Shown here: piece after piece, positions 53,789 to 62,628 of the stretch
Layout: each line of letters opens with the position of its first letter
How positions within the stretch are numbered: position 1 is the first letter of the stretch
Assembly: GCA_902615625.1 (NCBI GenBank)
Contig: CACMPM010000001.1
Coordinates: forward strand, 126,169 to 190,168
Reading direction: 5' to 3'
From: an uncultured Alphaproteobacteria bacterium
Lineage (GTDB): Bacteria; Pseudomonadota; Alphaproteobacteria; HIMB59; GCA-002718135
DNA: 64,000 bases
Translations under genes and position numbers: made by a program
The notes under the pieces: generated by a model
Told to the model about the DNA's origin: nothing
The model's database searches: none
The model's input: the letters and a program-made list of their open reading frames with translations, nothing else

Positions 53789-54945
53789 ATATTTTTTAGA
53801 GCATCATCTAAAGATTTCTTTAAGTCTGAAATATCTTCAATCCCAATTGAAAGTCTTATTAGTGTATCAGAAATTCCTAATTCATCTCTAATTTTTTTAT
53901 CTATTGATGCATGTGTCATTATAGCTGGATGCTCAATTAAACTTTCAACACCACCCAAACTTTCTGCCAGAGTAAATATTTGAATTGTTTCAAGAAATTT
54001 TTTTGCTGAATTAATATCACCCATTAATTCAATTGATAATATTCCTCCAAATCCAGTCATTTGCTTTTTTGCAATTTCATAACTAGGGTTATTTTCCAAT
54101 CCAGGATAAAAAACGTTTTTAATTTTAGGATGTTTTAATAAATAATTAGCAATTTCTAAGGCGTTATTATTGTGCCTCTCCATTCTTACTGCAAGTGTCT
54201 TAATTGATCGAATAAGTAAATAGCAATCGAAGGGACTGGGAACAGCGCCAACTGCATTTTGAATATATTTAATTTTATCAGCTAAAATTTTATTATCATT
54301 TATAATTAATGCGCCACCAATTATGTCAGAATGCCCACCAAGGTATTTAGTTGACGAATGTATAATAACATCAGCTCCATTGTTTAATGGTTGCTGATTG
54401 TAGGGTGATGCAAAAGTATTATCACAAACAACAATAATATTATCATCCTTTAGGCTTTCTCTAATTTTTTTTATATCTATAATTTTTAATAATGGGTTAG
54501 AGGGTGTCTCAACCCAAATCATTTTGGTATTTTCTTTTAGATGACCTTGCCAATTATTTTCTTTACTAAGATCGGCATATGTTACTTCCACATCTTGATT
54601 TACTGTTTTGATTTTGTCAAAAATTCTTCTTGTTCCACCATAAACATCATCGCTACAAATAATTGAATAATTTTTACCTAAAGCATCTGATAATGCAGAA
54701 ATTGCAGCCATTCCTGAGCTAAAAGCATAAGCAAATTTACCATCTTCTAATTCAACTAATAACTTTTCTAATATATCTCTTGTTGGGTTTCCTGTTCTTG
54801 CATATTCATAAGTAAAGTCACCAGGAGAATTTTGCTTAAAAGTCGATGAAAGATGAATAGGGGGCATTACTGCACCTGTAGTTTCATCAGCGCCATGACC
54901 TGAATGAATTACTTTAGAATTAAATTTTTTATCTTTAGTATTCAT
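53785..54945 (-). CDS. metB: Cystathionine gamma-synthase/gamma-lyase-type PLP enzyme
   Basis: A 386-residue Cys/Met metabolism PLP enzyme. The PLP lysine is in IHSSTKYLGGHSDIIGG, the ring-nitrogen Asp in VVCDNTFASPYNQQP, and TYEYARTGNPTRD with SSGMAAISA is typical of the MetB / CTH group. The ATG at 54945 is preferred over an upstream TTG at 54957 that overlaps cysK. In an operon after cysE and cysK, it may use O-acetylserine-derived cysteine for cystathionine (forward) or make cysteine from cystathionine (reverse); sequence does not settle the direction. Confidence 0.83.
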   Translation of the reverse strand: MNTKDKKFNSKVIHSGHGADETTGAVMPPIHLSSTFKQNSPGDFTYEYARTGNPTRDILEKLLVELEDGKFAYAFSSGMAAISALSDALGKNYSIICSDDVYGGTRRIFDKIKTVNQDVEVTYADLSKENNWQGHLKENTKMIWVETPSNPLLKIIDIKKIRESLKDDNIIVVCDNTFASPYNQQPLNNGADVIIHSSTKYLGGHSDIIGGALIINDNKILADKIKYIQNAVGAVPSPFDCYLLIRSIKTLAVRMERHNNNALEIANYLLKHPKIKNVFYPGLENNPSYEIAKKQMTGFGGILSIELMGDINSAKKFLETIQIFTLAESLGGVESLIEHPAIMTHASIDKKIRDELGISDTLIRLSIGIEDISDLKKSLDDALKNI

Positions 54946-54947
54946 AA

Positions 54948-55949
54948 TTACATCCAATCAGCATAAGGTAAATTTCTGGATAATAAGTATTCTTTATTAA
55001 ACATTTTATCATAATATTTATTTGCATCATCACAAAGTATTGTTACTATTTTTTTACCTGTACCCATTGATTTTGCCAATTTTACTGCACCACATATATT
55101 TACCCCAGAACTTAATCCTAGAAATAATCCATCTGTTTTCATAATTTTAAATAGCATTTCCATACATTCTTGATCAGAAACATAAAAAGATTGATCTACA
55201 TTACAATTTTCTAAATTTTTTGTTACTCTAGCCTGTCCGATCCCCTCTGTTATGGATTCTTCACCTTTTTTTTCTGGTTTACCATTAGTAAAATAATTAA
55301 ACATTGATGATCCTTGTGAGTCTGTACAAGCGATAATAATATCTTTATTTTTTGATTTTAACCCAACACTAACACCAGTTAAAGTTCCTCCAGTTCCAAT
55401 TGCACATGTGAAACCATCTATTTTACCATCTGTTTGTTTAAATATTTCTGCAGATGTTGTTTTCTCATGAAACTTGTAGTTTGCTAAATTTTCAAACTGA
55501 CCAGCCCAAAAAGTTTTTTTACCTGTTTGTTTTTCAATATCTTTAGCTAATTGCTTTGAGACTTTTTGATAATTTCCAGGATCGGAATATGGTTTTGCAT
55601 CAACTAAATGAAGCTTTGCTCCCATATTTTTAAGTATATCTCTTTTAGATTGAACGGTTATGTTAGGCATTACAATTTCTAGATTATAATTTTTTGCATT
55701 ACAAACTAATGCTAAGCCTATACCTGTGTTCCCAAAAGTGCCTTCAACGACAGTTCCACCTGGTTCCAATAATTTTTTTTCTTCTGCATCCTCGATAATA
55801 CCAAGTGCTGTTCTATCTTTTACTGAACCAGCTGGATTCATAAATTCAGCCTTACCATATATTTCACAACCTGAAATTTCTGAGGGGTATTTTAATTTTA
55901 TTAAAGGAGTGTTACCAATTAATTCAGTAACATTATTTGTTATCATCAA
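54948..55949 (-). CDS. cysK: Cysteine synthase (O-acetylserine sulfhydrylase)
   Basis: A 333-residue fold type II PLP enzyme. The lysine is in [12 protein letters not shown] (about 38-49), and the phosphate loop is GTGGTLTG (about 187-194). The substrate loop reads [12 protein letters not shown] where CysK usually has TSGNTG, hence T-F-G-N-T-G. Alternatively cystathionine beta-synthase-like. It lies between cysE and metB and overlaps cysE by 17 bp, which supports use of O-acetylserine and sulfide to make cysteine. Confidence 0.88.
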   Translation of the reverse strand: MMITNNVTELIGNTPLIKLKYPSEISGCEIYGKAEFMNPAGSVKDRTALGIIEDAEEKKLLEPGGTVVEGTFGNTGIGLALVCNAKNYNLEIVMPNITVQSKRDILKNMGAKLHLVDAKPYSDPGNYQKVSKQLAKDIEKQTGKKTFWAGQFENLANYKFHEKTTSAEIFKQTDGKIDGFTCAIGTGGTLTGVSVGLKSKNKDIIIACTDSQGSSMFNYFTNGKPEKKGEESITEGIGQARVTKNLENCNVDQSFYVSDQECMEMLFKIMKTDGLFLGLSSGVNICGAVKLAKSMGTGKKIVTILCDDANKYYDKMFNKEYLLSRNLPYADWM

Positions 55950-56511
55950 TATCTCTTACACCATATGGGTTGAATGATGTATCTTTATTAATATTAATGT
56001 TTTTAACAGGATTACCTACCATTGTTGCATAAGGAGGAACATCTTTTAATACCACAGTATTAGCTCCAACTCTTGCGCAACTTCCAATATTAATTGGACC
56101 AAGAATACTTGCACCACAACCAATAATTACATTATCCTCAATTGTTGGATGTCTTTTTGTATCTCTTTGATCTTTCGAATTTTCAGCAGGACTGATACCT
56201 CCTAATGTTACGCCATGATAAAGTGTAACATTATCACCGATTTCACTTGTTTCACCAATTACAGTTCCCATCCCATGATCTATAAAAAGATTTTTACCTA
56301 TCTTTGCAGCTGGGTGAATTTCAATTCCAGTTAAGAAACGACTAAATTGAGATATTATTCTTGCAAGAGTGTACAAATTTAAATTCCATAATTGATTTGC
56401 TATTTTATGAAAAAAAACAGATTTTACACCAGGATAAGTTAATATTATGCTTAGTTTACTTCTAGCTGCAGGATCTCTTTTAATTATTGATTCTAAATAA
56501 CTATCCATCAT
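55933..56511 (-). CDS. cysE: Serine O-acetyltransferase
   Basis: A 192-residue left-handed parallel beta-helix acetyltransferase. Hexapeptide repeats run from about residue 62 ([43 protein letters not shown]) to 170. The catalytic His is in FIDHGMG and a second in LYHGVTLGG. It lacks the long N-terminal domain of E. coli CysE, as in many short forms. The C-terminus is not the usual cysteine-synthase-complex GI/DI-type end; it ends in DDNK. Feeds O-acetylserine to the overlapping cysK. Confidence 0.93.
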   Translation of the reverse strand: MMDSYLESIIKRDPAARSKLSIILTYPGVKSVFFHKIANQLWNLNLYTLARIISQFSRFLTGIEIHPAAKIGKNLFIDHGMGTVIGETSEIGDNVTLYHGVTLGGISPAENSKDQRDTKRHPTIEDNVIIGCGASILGPINIGSCARVGANTVVLKDVPPYATMVGNPVKNININKDTSFNPYGVRDIDDNK

Positions 56512-56591
56512 GTGAATAAGTAGTCATTAAAATCTTTATTTCAATCACCTTAATTCTCTTTTAAGCTCTTAAATTTAATAAAAAACGTAGG

Positions 56592-58535
56592 TTATATATT
56601 AAAAAGTACAACACTTATCGAGTGCGGTGGTAGTATTAAAAATCCTTTACTTGTTTTTAAGGAATTTTTTTTGATCTTAACCCTTGAAGTGTTTTCATAA
56701 GTATTAAGGTCAACTTTATTAGATCCTTCAATACAATAATTTTCAGCAATCCTATCTAGATATGGAACTTTTAAAAGTATTTTCTCTGAACTTGATTTAT
56801 TAACTACAGACATACACATATGTTTTCCATTCATTGTTACTGCAGAGTCAATGAGTTTATTATTTTTATATTCAGGCTGTTTACCTAATTTAAAAGAAAC
56901 AAAATTTGAAGAATTAACAACTGATTTTAAAATTTTACCTTTATGAAATTTTGTATAAAGTTCTAAAACAAGTGTTGTTGGAGTTTTCCAAATTTTCTTT
57001 TTTTCTATTCGGTAATTACCCATTACATTTATCAAATGATAAATGCCAGTGTTGGTTATTATATCCCCTCTATTTATACATGCGTTAAGAAGTGAAGCAG
57101 CATAAATTGCATCAGCAATATTATAATTCTCAATAAAATAAGGTGGAGTTGCTTCTACATAAGTGTTCCATTCATCAAAGGCTATTTTAATATTCTTATT
57201 GGAATATTTTTTTATTTCTCTTATCGTTCTATCTAACATTAATCTTACTTCTGTTGCGGCAGCAACCGTTGGAATATAACGTGTTTTATAATCTGGATGT
57301 TTTTTATCTTTCTCGGTTCTTATAGAATAATAATGGACACTCAATTCATCAATTTTTTCTTTAATATTTTTTAATACATACTCATTCCAATGACCAAAAT
57401 GATCTGAACAGGCACCAACTGCAATAAATCGTAATTTTTTATTTAATTTTTTTAACTCTTTTACAAAAGAATTATATTTATTTGCATAAGTAATTGGATC
57501 TGTATGACCAATTTGCCATCCTCCAAACATTTCATTTCCTATGAATATCGTTTGCAATTCATAAGGATTTTTTCTACCGTTTTTATATCTTAATTTTCCA
57601 TATTTTGTATTAATTGAACCAATCATATACTCGATCCAATTTTTTGCCTGTTCGATAGTACCATCACCAGTATTGATTGTAATCATTGGTTCGCTTCCAA
57701 TATATTCACACCATTTCATAAATTCATCTGTACCTACATCGTTATACTCCCATTGATACCAAGCATGATCGTAGTAGGGAAGGCGATAATCTTTTTTTCC
57801 AACTCCATTCTGCCAATTATAACCTGAAAGAAAATTCCCTCCAGGCCAACGAATATAACTTGGCTTCCATTCTTTAATCATTTCTGTGATATCTTTTCTA
57901 AATCCAAAAATTGTATTTTTTGGCATTAATGAACAGTTTGCAATAAAAATTGTTCCAGACTTAATAGAGATAGATAGGGTTTTGAGGCTATTACTTTTTT
58001 TAAAAGTAAATGTTTTTTTAATTTTTTTCCAATTTTTATTTGCATTAAATGTAAAATTTATTTCTCCAATATTTATAAATACTTTCTGATTTTCACCTTT
58101 GAAATAAATACTGAATTCGTATTCATCTTTTGAGTCAATAATATTAATCTTTTGCTTAATACCTCTTTGTATTTTTGATTTTTCTCGAATAGTAATTTGT
58201 TGAGATTGTTTGCCACTCCCGTATCTACTAATAATCTCTTCACCTTTTACAATATATTCTGAGTTAGAATGTGCGTACATAACGTGTTTTGCAGAAGCGT
58301 TATAACCTTTCCAAGGCTGTACAATGCCAAAATCTAAGTGATCATTTTCTAAACCATTGTTCCAAACTAATTTATCAGGACCACAAAATTTTCTATTTTC
58401 TACTACTTCTGCCCAAATTCCATTTCTATAAATTGCATCTCCAATATGTTCCAGATTAGTTCCAAACATATGTTTTGAAAGTTTTGATAGTATATTATTT
58501 TTTGAAAAAGAAATTGTTGCAATATTTTTATTCAT
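56592..58535 (-). CDS. abfA: GH51-family alpha-L-arabinofuranosidase
   Basis: A 647-residue intracellular (no signal peptide) glycoside hydrolase. Catalytic motifs are RWPGGNF (229-235), the acid/base GNE (333-335, Glu335) in IGNEMFGGW, and the nucleophile Glu455 in AFDEWNTY, all intact. An inserted carbohydrate-binding-like beta-sandwich lies at about 90-205, before the TIM barrel, followed by a C-terminal beta-domain. It removes terminal alpha-L-arabinofuranose from imported oligosaccharides. It overlaps the ATPase gene of a YnjBCD-like ABC importer by 8 bp, so the transporter probably brings its substrate. Confidence 0.87.
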   Translation of the reverse strand: MNKNIATISFSKNNILSKLSKHMFGTNLEHIGDAIYRNGIWAEVVENRKFCGPDKLVWNNGLENDHLDFGIVQPWKGYNASAKHVMYAHSNSEYIVKGEEIISRYGSGKQSQQITIREKSKIQRGIKQKINIIDSKDEYEFSIYFKGENQKVFINIGEINFTFNANKNWKKIKKTFTFKKSNSLKTLSISIKSGTIFIANCSLMPKNTIFGFRKDITEMIKEWKPSYIRWPGGNFLSGYNWQNGVGKKDYRLPYYDHAWYQWEYNDVGTDEFMKWCEYIGSEPMITINTGDGTIEQAKNWIEYMIGSINTKYGKLRYKNGRKNPYELQTIFIGNEMFGGWQIGHTDPITYANKYNSFVKELKKLNKKLRFIAVGACSDHFGHWNEYVLKNIKEKIDELSVHYYSIRTEKDKKHPDYKTRYIPTVAAATEVRLMLDRTIREIKKYSNKNIKIAFDEWNTYVEATPPYFIENYNIADAIYAASLLNACINRGDIITNTGIYHLINVMGNYRIEKKKIWKTPTTLVLELYTKFHKGKILKSVVNSSNFVSFKLGKQPEYKNNKLIDSAVTMNGKHMCMSVVNKSSSEKILLKVPYLDRIAENYCIEGSNKVDLNTYENTSRVKIKKNSLKTSKGFLILPPHSISVVLFNI

Positions 58536-59583
58536 TCATCGCCCATATTTTATCACTGGGTAAATGAACATAAATTGTATCATCTGTTTTTATGTCTTGT
58601 AATCCTACAGATTGTAATGAGCATTCTAATTCTAAATCGTTTACTATAATTTTGTATCTAGTATGCGTTCCTGAAAATATAACTGATTTAATTAAGCCTT
58701 TGAATGAATTATCATTGAAATCATTATTTTTACTTAACTTTATATTTTCGGGTCTAATAGTTATTATATTATCTTCATTTAAATCTGTATAATTTTCACC
58801 TTTGTAATGAACTGTTCCAATATTAGTAGATAGATTATGATTATCTTTCTTTGCATTAATAAAATTAACTCCACCAAAAAATTTTGCAGCTTTTATATTT
58901 TTTGGTTTTTCATAATAATTTTTTGGAGAAGTAAAATTTTGTAGTTCGCCATCAAAAATTAAAGCTATCTTATCTGCTAGAAGAACCGCCTCTTCTTGAT
59001 CATGTGTTACAAATATTGTTGTTACTTTTAATTTTTGTTGAATAGTCACAATTAGATCTCGCATTTCATCTCTTAAATGCGCGTCAAGATTACTTAATGG
59101 TTCATCTAGAAGCAATATTCTAGGATTAGATATCAATGCTCTGGCTAGCGCAACTCTTTGTTGTTGTCCTCCAGAAAGCTGTTTTGGCTTTCTTAATCCA
59201 ATATCTGGTAATTTTACCAATTCTAACATTTCTTTTACTTTTTGATCTATTATATTTTTATCTACACCTTTCATTTTTAATGCAAATCCAACATTTTCAT
59301 TTACATTCATATAAGGGAACAAAAGATAATTTTGGAAAACCATAACTACCCCTCTTTTTTCAGTTGGAATTTTTAATAGTGATTGCTCATCAAGAATAAT
59401 ATCTCCACTATCAGGTTGAAACAATCCTGTGATCATTTTCAAAATAGTTGTTTTACCGCAACCTGAAGGTCCGAGAAATGCAACTAGCTCTCCACTTTCA
59501 ATATCTAAATTTACATTATTTACTGCTGGTCTATCCATGCTAGGAAAACTTTTAATTAAATTTTTAATATTTAATTTACTCAT
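58528..59583 (-). CDS. ynjD: ABC transporter ATP-binding protein, YnjD/PotA-like
   Basis: A 351-residue importer ATPase. Walker A is GPSGCGKTT (about 38-46), signature LSGGQQQR (about 137-144), Walker B ILLLDEPLSNLD, H-loop FVTHDQEEA. The C-terminal ~110 residues carry a TOBE-type domain that YnjD usually lacks, closer to PotA/UgpC. It pairs with two YnjC-like permeases and a YnjB-like binding protein. Start codon lies 2 bp downstream of the permease stop. Confidence 0.85.
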   Translation of the reverse strand: MSKLNIKNLIKSFPSMDRPAVNNVNLDIESGELVAFLGPSGCGKTTILKMITGLFQPDSGDIILDEQSLLKIPTEKRGVVMVFQNYLLFPYMNVNENVGFALKMKGVDKNIIDQKVKEMLELVKLPDIGLRKPKQLSGGQQQRVALARALISNPRILLLDEPLSNLDAHLRDEMRDLIVTIQQKLKVTTIFVTHDQEEAVLLADKIALIFDGELQNFTSPKNYYEKPKNIKAAKFFGGVNFINAKKDNHNLSTNIGTVHYKGENYTDLNEDNIITIRPENIKLSKNNDFNDNSFKGLIKSVIFSGTHTRYKIIVNDLELECSLQSVGLQDIKTDDTIYVHLPSDKIWAMNE

Positions 59584-59585
59584 TC

Positions 59586-60449
59586 TTATATTTTCCCAAA
59601 TCCACTAGTAGCTCCAGATTCACCAGAAACAAATTTGGATGTAAAAAATAATATCAATATAGCAGGAAAAATAAATATAATTGATATTGCAGCTGTTAAA
59701 GCTGGATTACCTGATGAGGCAGTTGAAAAAACAAGTAGTGGTAGTGTCATAACTTTTCCCGCACCAATTAAAAATGTTAAAAGATACTGACTCCATGAAA
59801 CTAAAAATGCAAATAATGCCGCAACAACCATTCCTGGAGCTATAGCAGGTAAAGTAATTAATAAAAATGTTCTAGTTTTATTTGCACCTAAAGTTCTTGC
59901 CTGATGTTCAAAGTCAGGGTTATAGTTTGCAAATATTCCAGTCATAGTAAGAACTACGTATGGCATAATAGGTACTAAATGCACTAAACATACTCCAAAA
60001 TAATTACCTGAAAAACCCCATGATATAAAATTGATATTCAGTCCTAAAACAAAAGCTATTGGGGGAAGTATAGTGGGCGAGACCATTATAAAAATAATTA
60101 ATTTTTTAAATCTAAAATTTAATAAACCCAGAACTCTTGCAGCAGGTAATGCAATTATTATTGAAACAATTGTCACTAAGAAACCAATACTTAAACTATT
60201 TAATAATGCTTTGATAACTGTAGGATTAGAAGCCCAAAGTTCTATAAAGCCTTCGAAAGATCTTTGACCAGGTTTAGGTATTAATTTTAATCTTACCCAA
60301 GCTTGTAGACTTAACTCTTTTGGAATAACTTGAGGATAAAACCATCTAAAAGAAAATGCATTAATAAAGAAGGCTATAAGAGGTAATATTAAGATAATTG
60401 CGCCTAAATAAATTGCATATATATTTATTTTTTTTAAATTATTATTCAT
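59586..60449 (-). CDS. ABC transporter permease, YnjC/PotC-like (second permease)
   Basis: A 287-residue permease with about six spans. The ABC-docking EAA loop reads EHQARTLGANKTRTFLLITLPAIAPG (about 181-206). A MetI-like fold is clear. It overlaps the upstream permease gene by one base, and both are needed for a heterodimeric channel. In E. coli ynjC is one long fused gene; here it is two. Confidence 0.85.
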   Translation of the reverse strand: MNNNLKKINIYAIYLGAIILILPLIAFFINAFSFRWFYPQVIPKELSLQAWVRLKLIPKPGQRSFEGFIELWASNPTVIKALLNSLSIGFLVTIVSIIIALPAARVLGLLNFRFKKLIIFIMVSPTILPPIAFVLGLNINFISWGFSGNYFGVCLVHLVPIMPYVVLTMTGIFANYNPDFEHQARTLGANKTRTFLLITLPAIAPGMVVAALFAFLVSWSQYLLTFLIGAGKVMTLPLLVFSTASSGNPALTAAISIIFIFPAILILFFTSKFVSGESGATSGFGKI

Positions 60450-61324
60450 TAATCCTTCCTAATTTTTGCCTGAGTTAACCAAAAATAAAATACAACTAAT
60501 ATCATTACTATTATTGCAATAATAATGCTTAATGCCATCCCTTCACTTCTTGCATTAAGATCAGGGTTCAAGAAAAATTCAAATGCCATAACCGGTAACA
60601 TTTGAGGATAAATTACACCTAGCAAGGCTGGAACTTCATATGCACCAAAACTAAAAGCAAATACTATTATTGATGCAGAAAATAGATTTGGCATAACTAA
60701 AGGTAAAATAACATATCGAAATCTTTGCCATCTATTTGCTCCTAAGCTTTGAGCAAGTTCTTCAAAATTTTCTCCTAAAGATTGTAATACTGACATTAAA
60801 ATTATAAAAAAGAATGCTGCTTCTTTCCAAATATAAGCAAGAATAATACCTAAACCATATTTATCTTTAACTAATACGGGAAAATCTCCAGGACTCCCAA
60901 TTAATCCAATTTGAGATGCTAAACGAGCTAATAAACCACTTTGAGAAAATACGAATATAATGCCAACTGCTACAACTAAATGAGGCATTGGCAAGTTTAA
61001 TGAATATATAAAATTACAAATTGTTTTTGCAAAAAATGTTTTTCTTATTGCTAGAGCACCAAACAAAGCAAAAACTGCTGCTAAAAAAGTACTAGCAAAA
61101 CTTACCCATAAATTTAATCCTAAGCCAGTCCAAAATAATTTTGCATATCTTTCGGAAAACATAACATTGTAATACGCTGAAAAATTTATTTCATATTTTC
61201 CAATTGCTGGTTGGTACCCTAAGCTTTGTAAAAATCCATAAAAAATTCCTCCAAAAAAAAGAGTAAAAATAATTAAAAGGGGCGGAGTTAAAGATAAGAT
61301 AATTTTTAATCTTTCTCCGCCCAT
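60449..61324 (-). CDS. ABC transporter permease, YnjC/PotB-like (first permease)
   Basis: A 291-residue permease with about six spans. The EAA loop is EELAQSLGANRWQRFRYVILPLVMP (about 186-210). It lies between the binding-protein gene (20-bp gap) and the second permease (1-bp overlap). The short N-terminal cytoplasmic tail begins MGGERLK. Forms the importer with YnjB- and YnjD-like proteins. Confidence 0.85.
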   Translation of the reverse strand: MGGERLKIILSLTPPLLIIFTLFFGGIFYGFLQSLGYQPAIGKYEINFSAYYNVMFSERYAKLFWTGLGLNLWVSFASTFLAAVFALFGALAIRKTFFAKTICNFIYSLNLPMPHLVVAVGIIFVFSQSGLLARLASQIGLIGSPGDFPVLVKDKYGLGIILAYIWKEAAFFFIILMSVLQSLGENFEELAQSLGANRWQRFRYVILPLVMPNLFSASIIVFAFSFGAYEVPALLGVIYPQMLPVMAFEFFLNPDLNARSEGMALSIIIAIIVMILVVFYFWLTQAKIRKD

Positions 61325-61344
61325 TTTCTTATTAAAATATTATT

Positions 61345-62595
61345 TTATTTTAAAAGTACGTTTGCTTCCCAATCAGCTTCAATTAAATCTTGATATTCTG
61401 CAGCAATGTCAGAAACAAGAGCCTTCGCAAGGATGTCTTGATCCTCAGCGGCATCTCCAAGATTATTTTGAGCTTCAGCTATTGCAGCTTTTCCAGCAGC
61501 ATCTGTAACTTTAGCCGTGCTAATACCCCAACCACAGCAGAAACCATTTGCTGGTTGTACTTGAGCAGCTTGTAGTTCAGGTTCTAATACTAGGTTTGCA
61601 TATACTAGTGCAGCAGCTTTGTTAGGAGCGTTATAAGGAATAGCCCAATAATTGAAATCTCCGATCATATTTTCATAAAAAGCAAATGCTCTTGATGTTG
61701 GAGGTGTTGTTCCGGCAGTATTTGTAGGTCCAGCACCTCTTGGAGATTGTGTAAAGTCTAAATCAACTTCACCATTAGCAAATAGACTATGCATTTCTGC
61801 ATTATCTTTTGGATAAGTTTCTCCACTTCTCCAAAGATCTTTTTCCCAAGAATTTAATAATTTCCAAACTTCTGGAGCCCACTTATCATATAATTCTTGA
61901 TTGAATGGACCTACCCACTGCGCGTGTCCACCACTTAGCTCAAAGAAAATTTGTTTTACAAATCTAGTACCAACAAATCCACCTTTACCAGGTCTTATGT
62001 AAGTAAATCTTCCAGGGTTTTCTGCTATCCAATTACTTAATTCAGCATAACTACGAGGCATATCATCATAATTATTTCTTGCTGAGTCATACATAAAGTG
62101 GAACTGAGCACTAGACCATGGACTTTCCATACCTTCGACAGGTCTTCCAAAGTCTAAGTTTACTGCTGGATTGTCCCATGCAACAAATTCACTGTTAGGT
62201 AAACCAGCAGCGAATGGTCCATAAAGAAGATTAGCTTGTTTTAATGTCCAGAAATTTTCTCCATTAATCCAAATCAAATCAATATTTCCATTATCGCCAG
62301 TTACTCCAGCTTCTTTCTCACTTAGTACTTGGTTCACAGCGTCAACTGTTCCTTTTAAAGGAACTCTGTTCAAAGTTATGTTATATTTTTCTTTTAATGG
62401 AACTCCATAAAAGTCATCAACAAAACCATTGATAGCGTCTGATCCACCCCACATGTACACATTTACCTGTCCGCCATCAGCTGCTTTAACAACATCATCC
62501 CATGAATTAAATCCAGGTGCAGTTTCAGCAAATACTAATTTTGAAAAAAATAAACTTATAAATGTTAAGGTAAGAAATTTAAGTTTAATTTTCAT
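61345..62595 (-). CDS. ynjB: ABC transporter substrate-binding protein, YnjB-like
   Basis: A 416-residue periplasmic binding protein with a signal peptide (about 1-23, ending LVFA). The mature part matches the YnjB family by NVYMWGGSDAINGFVDDFY, KEKYNITLNRVP and NIDLIWINGENFWTLKQANLL, followed by ESPWSSAQFHFMYD. A strong GGAGG lies 6 bp upstream of the ATG. Codon use is less AT-biased, indicating high expression. YnjB ligands are not established; here the gene is tied to an arabinofuranosidase and a fucose/arabinose isomerase-type gene, which points to an arabinoside or related oligosaccharide. Confidence 0.8.
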   Translation of the reverse strand: MKIKLKFLTLTFISLFFSKLVFAETAPGFNSWDDVVKAADGGQVNVYMWGGSDAINGFVDDFYGVPLKEKYNITLNRVPLKGTVDAVNQVLSEKEAGVTGDNGNIDLIWINGENFWTLKQANLLYGPFAAGLPNSEFVAWDNPAVNLDFGRPVEGMESPWSSAQFHFMYDSARNNYDDMPRSYAELSNWIAENPGRFTYIRPGKGGFVGTRFVKQIFFELSGGHAQWVGPFNQELYDKWAPEVWKLLNSWEKDLWRSGETYPKDNAEMHSLFANGEVDLDFTQSPRGAGPTNTAGTTPPTSRAFAFYENMIGDFNYWAIPYNAPNKAAALVYANLVLEPELQAAQVQPANGFCCGWGISTAKVTDAAGKAAIAEAQNNLGDAAEDQDILAKALVSDIAAEYQDLIEADWEANVLLK

Positions 62596-62628
62596 CTTTC
62601 CTCCTAATATATAGAATCAAATAATAAT

